Shown piece after piece: positions 61,301-64,000 of a stretch of DNA of 64,000 bases; position 1 is the first letter of the stretch; every line of letters begins with the position of its first letter. Under the pieces are notes generated by a model, which saw only the letters and a program-made list of their open reading frames with translations, ran no database searches and was not told the DNA's origin. The position numbers and the translations under genes were made by a program. The DNA lies in the NCBI GenBank assembly GCA_948567375.1, contig OX419758.1:32865001-32929000 (forward strand). The letters are read 5' to 3'. The DNA comes from Lunularia cruciata. Taxonomy: Eukaryota; Streptophyta; Marchantiopsida; Lunulariales; Lunulariaceae.

Positions 61301-63206
61301 GGTTGGGTACTATAGGAGGTTCATCTTCTCATTTTCCAACAAGGCTTATGCATTGACCATCTACATGAAGAAGGGTGTAGATTACATGGTGATTTTGGAA
61401 GACAAGGAGGCTCTCAAAGTTTTTGAGGAGCTCAAGCAATCCCTTGTTGTAGCTCCAATTCTTGCTAAACGTGATTGGAGTAAACCTTTCATCCTCTACA
61501 CTGATGCTTCTAATGTAGCTATAGGATGCACTCTTAGTCAATTAGACCAAGATGGGCATGATCATCCAATAGCTTATGCTAGTAGGCAGATGGTTTCAGC
61601 AAAGAAGAACTACTCTGTCACGGAGAGAGAAGGGTTGGCAGTGATCTTTGGTCTCAAGAAGTTTAGACACTACTTGATTGGAGGGAAAGCCACCATTGTC
61701 ACGGATCACAAGGCTTTGAAGTACATCTTCAACAAGCCTAATGTTGAAGGGAGACTAGCAAGGTGGATGATACTCTTGTCTGAGTATGACTACACCATTG
61801 AAGATAGGCCAGGAAAGAAACATGCAAATGCTGATTTATTATCTAGAGCCTATGATCATGATGGAGATGAGCCAATGGATGATTCCTTCCCGGATGAGGA
61901 GCTCATGACAATCTCAGTCACTCAAGAGGTTCCAATGGAGTACAAGGAGATTGTGGATTTTGTGACAAAAGGTAACTATCCAAAAGGGATGCATGCTAGG
62001 GAGAGGAAGGCCCTTGCAGCAAGATCTAGACCTTACACAATGGTGGAGGATATTCTTTTTCACCAAGGAGCAGATGGTCTACTTCGAAGAGCAGTGGGTA
62101 AGGAAGAGTCTATCCTACTCATAAAGGAGTTTCATGAAGGTTTAGTATGTGGAGGACACTTTGCAGGAAAGGTGACTGCTTTCAAGATTCTAGATGCAGG
62201 TTACCATTGGAGAGGGATTTTCAAGGATTGTCTTGATTATTGCAAAACTTGTCATGTTTGTCAAGCTTTTGCTAGAAAGTCTACATCCACTCCACCACTT
62301 AGATCAATTCCATTGCTAGGACCTTTTGAGAAGTGGGGAATTGATTTTGTAGGTCCTCTCAATAGAACCCCAAGGAACAATCGGTACATTGTGGTAGTTA
62401 CTGATTACCTTACCAAGTGGGTTGAGGCTAGACCATTGAGGGACAAGAATGAAGATGAAGTGGGTAGATTTCTTTATGAACGCATTATCACTAGGTTTGG
62501 ATGCCCTTTGGAGTTGGTTTCTGATAGAGGAGGAGAGTTTACAGGAAGCATTACTACAGCCATGCTACGACATTTCTCTATCACACATAGAGTAACTACA
62601 TCCTATAAGCCAAATTCCAATGGCTTGGCAGAGAGAACCAATCAGACCTTGTGCATGATGTTGGCCAAAGATGCAGAAATGGAGGGGGCTAAACATCATT
62701 GGGACAAGAGGATTCATGCAGTTTTGTGGGAGTATAGGACAACCATGAAAACTTCCACTGGATATTCTCCATTTCAATTGGTGTATGGTATTGAGTCTAC
62801 CTTACCTATTCACTTTGATCTTCCCACATTCCAAAGCATTCATAGGAGATTGAAGAAAGCACAAGGAGGTGATGCAGAGAAGTCAAGGAAGGATCAACTC
62901 ATGGAGTTGGAAGAGGCAAGAGCAGTTGCTATGGTTCGAGTGGAGCAAGCCCAAAGGAAACAAAAGGAGAGCTATGATAAGAGGCAAGACAAGAAGAAGG
63001 TGGAGCCTTTCAAAGAAGGTGATTGGGTAATGTTGTTTGATTCCATTCGATTCAAGAGAGTGCAAAAGAAGTTTTTGCCTAAGTACTTTGGACCTTTCAT
63101 AGTGGAGAAGGTGTGGGGCAATTACACCTATGATCTCAAGGAGTTGGGAGGAAGATACTTTGATAGGATTAACCATGATAAGTTGAAGATGTACCATAGA
63201 AGGTAG
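58380..63206 (+). CDS. gag-pol: Intact family A gag-pol polyprotein (1608 aa)
   Basis: Retrotransposon polyprotein for RNA packaging, maturation, reverse transcription and integration. Gag capsid occupies about 1-200. The zinc knuckle CFGCGGRGHIQRNC starts at residue 282, and the protease motif LVDGGSVVNAM has Asp about 502. RT has CVDYKKLNAVTKKDYYPLP, PFGLCNAPATFQ and FIDDF with Asp 893-894. RNase H has Asp about 1042 in YTDASN. The integrase zinc finger is HF..CKTCHVC; the catalytic triad is Asp 1322, Asp 1382 and Glu 1418, where the last spacing is the canonical 35 residues. A basic C-terminal region with KYFGPFIVEKVWGNYTY ends the protein. Gag and Pol are in one frame. The FIDD motif and primer type place it near Athila/Tat elements. 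No chromodomain. The start is the first ATG after the purine leader, shared by A2, A3 and A4. Confidence 0.95.
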   Translation: MGKLPVFFGKDGEDVEAFVRDFKRACIGNNERRKNEWASLLPDFFEDAALTWYESEYQKRERREGEEESWETLTSALIENFLPDESYERLMSEVTFLKQGDGEKVRVYVERVEKLESRFRIVLRKGGDDVETTMIGIGAMLTKNFVGGLRPQIRSKVRYEKPSSKVEAIKIAIRMEESLEGDESDLVVKEVVHPPQGYKYGGTSDTLVTRVAPQVVVAPVLAPPPKDPLQTITEQLADLKINVVQLWEKREVDQNVGRGPRSYGNYPYRGGQPANNFNDRNCFGCGGRGHIQRNCLNSTYHGGRGYERANRGKEGGSETQVAPNPNKGKGIASIDVVESKYEKGERSNSKGLNLELLAQEKKRARFAKDVHSSQGFTSSKDTPMSNRRTRTSTPSTTKTPRKKLRMEDFLISKQQWNYNVLEDVGSHKANITVGQLISLNPTLRKELRGGLSSTRSKKKKKAKVPVSMGVVDAKPAPWEACEYASKIDVRVNGHNIKDALVDGGSVVNAMSERLMKKLGMIPSRPSTFVVSMANKQQVRPVGVMDKVVVSVMGVQNLMTFQVLKDSSYDLLLGRPWLRAARTTDQWHKGYLRIGPSNHRVTVPVTNTTNTSHSDTPSSDYWESDSEEGASGVDTSMEEETSTEEDESESDSDVYPLCAMDFAPKPEVLKDPDKSPLTLEAVERRLSTLKYGPNVTKEEKVRFEEIFRKFIHVFAFSYKDLKEVTLEEHKIEVESHARPIRQKQRCISPPISLVVKKEIDKLKEAGFIFEVENSEWVSPIVIVKKKNGKLRVCVDYKKLNAVTKKDYYPLPFINEILEEVAGHERYSFGDGYSGYNQIKIAPEHQQLTTFTTPWGTYAFKVMPFGLCNAPATFQRFMNKVFEPFIGEFVRDFIDDFCVYGSKEEHFEHLIKVLQRLDEANASLNPEKCIFGCEEGLLLGHIISKDGIAVDPAKVRKISDLPFPSSLTKLHQFLGMVGYYRRFIFSFSNKAYALTIYMKKGVDYMVILEDKEALKVFEELKQSLVVAPILAKRDWSKPFILYTDASNVAIGCTLSQLDQDGHDHPIAYASRQMVSAKKNYSVTEREGLAVIFGLKKFRHYLIGGKATIVTDHKALKYIFNKPNVEGRLARWMILLSEYDYTIEDRPGKKHANADLLSRAYDHDGDEPMDDSFPDEELMTISVTQEVPMEYKEIVDFVTKGNYPKGMHARERKALAARSRPYTMVEDILFHQGADGLLRRAVGKEESILLIKEFHEGLVCGGHFAGKVTAFKILDAGYHWRGIFKDCLDYCKTCHVCQAFARKSTSTPPLRSIPLLGPFEKWGIDFVGPLNRTPRNNRYIVVVTDYLTKWVEARPLRDKNEDEVGRFLYERIITRFGCPLELVSDRGGEFTGSITTAMLRHFSITHRVTTSYKPNSNGLAERTNQTLCMMLAKDAEMEGAKHHWDKRIHAVLWEYRTTMKTSTGYSPFQLVYGIESTLPIHFDLPTFQSIHRRLKKAQGGDAEKSRKDQLMELEEARAVAMVRVEQAQRKQKESYDKRQDKKKVEPFKEGDWVMLFDSIRFKRVQKKFLPKYFGPFIVEKVWGNYTYDLKELGGRYFDRINHDKLKMYHRR

Positions 63207-63240
63207 AGAGACCTTCACTTTGAGGACAAAGTGAAAACTT

Positions 63241-63254
63241 AGTCCGGGGGTAAA
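63241..63254 (+). other. Polypurine tract of A4
   Basis: AGTCCGGGGGTAAA directly before the 3' LTR. Confidence 0.78.
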
Positions 63255-63933
63255 TGTAACACCCATTTGTGCATGTGTGTGGTATTGTGATATTTAGCTT
63301 GGTATTACAAGTACTTAAGAGATATTATTTATATAGAGATAAAGGATGGTTCTATATTAGTCATGGTTAGCTAAAGTTAGTCATAGCTAAGATAGATGGG
63401 ACCTTACTTTAGAGGAAGTAGAAAAGATGAGCACCACTATTTTGGATTTTAGTGTGTTGACTTGGTATTATTCCTAGGTGTTTGGCTTTGGGGAAAGAGT
63501 TGAGAACTCTTGGGCCCGCAAGCCTTTTTGTTTTGGATTCTTCTTTAGTCCAAGGATAGCCCATGTGAAGGAATCCTTGCTTTACTGGTTGGGTCAAGAT
63601 AAGGGGAATATGCCCATGTGAATGGATATTCCTTTCTACTTTTTGACTTTACTTGACTTTTAGTCTAGTAACTTGAGTTACTACGGTAATTAGTAACTTT
63701 GGTACGTAACTATTTCACAAGTATATAAACAAGGGGTGAGGAGGTACTCATCATCCTTTCATTTGCAACTATCTCTCTCTCATTGAGTTCTCTAGTGAGC
63801 AATCTCTTGAGTCTTGGAGTGTTAGCCTTGGAGGAGTATGATGGAGTTGGGGTTCCTTGCCTTCTTAGTCCATGGTGCGCTACCATAATAGCCATCAGAG
63901 GTTCATCCTGAGTGAGAGACAGGCCGGCTCACA
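63255..63933 (+). repeat. 3' LTR of A4
   Basis: 679 bp, same length as the 5' LTR, ends GGCTCACA, followed by duplicated GATC. Confidence 0.96.
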
Positions 63934-64000
63934 GATCGGAGTAGAAATAGTTTTGAGATTTGAAGAGGCAGATATGAAGAGATGGTTTGTTATTTTGGAT
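63934..64000 (+). repeat. B3 LTR resumes after A4
   Basis: GATCGGAGTAGAAATAG aligns with GATCGGGATAGAAGTC at the end of the B1 LTR ORF (29971-29986), followed by the matching AAGAGGCAGATATGAAGAG stretch. The LTR continues beyond the window. Confidence 0.8.

Larger units (their letters stand above)
56136..63933 (+). mobile_element. Family A element A4, complete and apparently autonomous
   Basis: Both LTRs are 679 bp, differ at about 3 positions by eye, and are flanked by GATC (56132-56135 and 63934-63937). Gag-pol is uninterrupted with all catalytic residues. ORF1 is frameshifted. Both LTRs share a ~13-bp deletion relative to A0, A2 and A3 (loss of GACCACATGCTTA after CAAGATAAG), defining a sublineage. 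It inserted in the tail of the LTR ORF of B3. Confidence 0.97.
50226..64000 (+). mobile_element. Family B LTR B3 (plus strand), split by E and A4, runs off window
   Basis: It starts TGTGGTACCCACATTTTTTG at 50226. LTR sequence is present at 50226-52787, 55773-56135 and 63934-64000, in the same order as in B0 and B1. Whether it is a solo LTR or the 5' LTR of a whole element cannot be seen. It is diverged from B1, indicating an older insertion or another subfamily. Confidence 0.82.

Overview
The window is plant nuclear DNA made almost entirely of LTR retrotransposons inserted into one another. No host gene, rRNA or functional tRNA gene is visible. Plant origin is inferred from Ty3/gypsy pol proteins of Athila/Tat type (FIDD reverse transcriptase motif, tRNA-Asp-like primer sites), a chromovirus with a C-terminal chromodomain, and decay dominated by C-to-T changes in CG, CHG and CHH contexts. 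A seed plant with a large, repeat-rich genome (a gymnosperm is possible) would fit, but no species can be named.

There are five element types. Family A has LTRs of about 680-692 bp, 4-bp target duplications and the order LTR, primer site, short ORF, zinc-knuckle ORF1, short ORF, 1608-residue gag-pol. Family B has giant LTRs of about 3.8 kb that themselves contain a ~780-codon ORF with a globular domain, acidic region and coiled coil. Element C is a tRNA-iMet-primed chromovirus with 423-bp LTRs full of perfect heat-shock elements. Element D is an old gag/protease fossil that hosts most of the others. Element E is a 2,985-bp TG...CA insertion with two minisatellite arrays, probably a solo LTR.

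Layout. 1-2273: 3' end of an A copy (A0). 2274-11397: a minus-strand B copy (B0) with a complete 3.77-kb LTR and a second B LTR fragment inside. 11398-15624: fossil D, with a tRNA-like sequence and a minus-strand solo A LTR. 15625-49456: a minus-strand solo B LTR (duplication GGAGT) split by copy A2 (15981-48023). A2 holds the chromovirus (17763-23405) and copy B1 (27555-47614), and the 3' LTR of B1 holds copy A3 (37736-45562). The nest is therefore D > B solo > A2 > B1 > A3. 49457-50225: the D protease resumes. 50226-64000: another B LTR (B3), carrying E (52788-55772) and the youngest complete element, A4 (56136-63933).

Activity. A4 has an uninterrupted gag-pol with all catalytic residues and near-identical LTRs. 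A3 has apparently identical LTRs but one premature stop in integrase. All B copies, C and D are inactivated by stop codons. B1 keeps one reading frame through gag-pol and another through its LTR ORF, and its stops look like methylcytosine decay. The most unusual features are the ORF inside the B LTR (placed like a retroviral U3 gene), the accessory ORF set of family A, and the heat-shock-element array in the chromovirus LTR.
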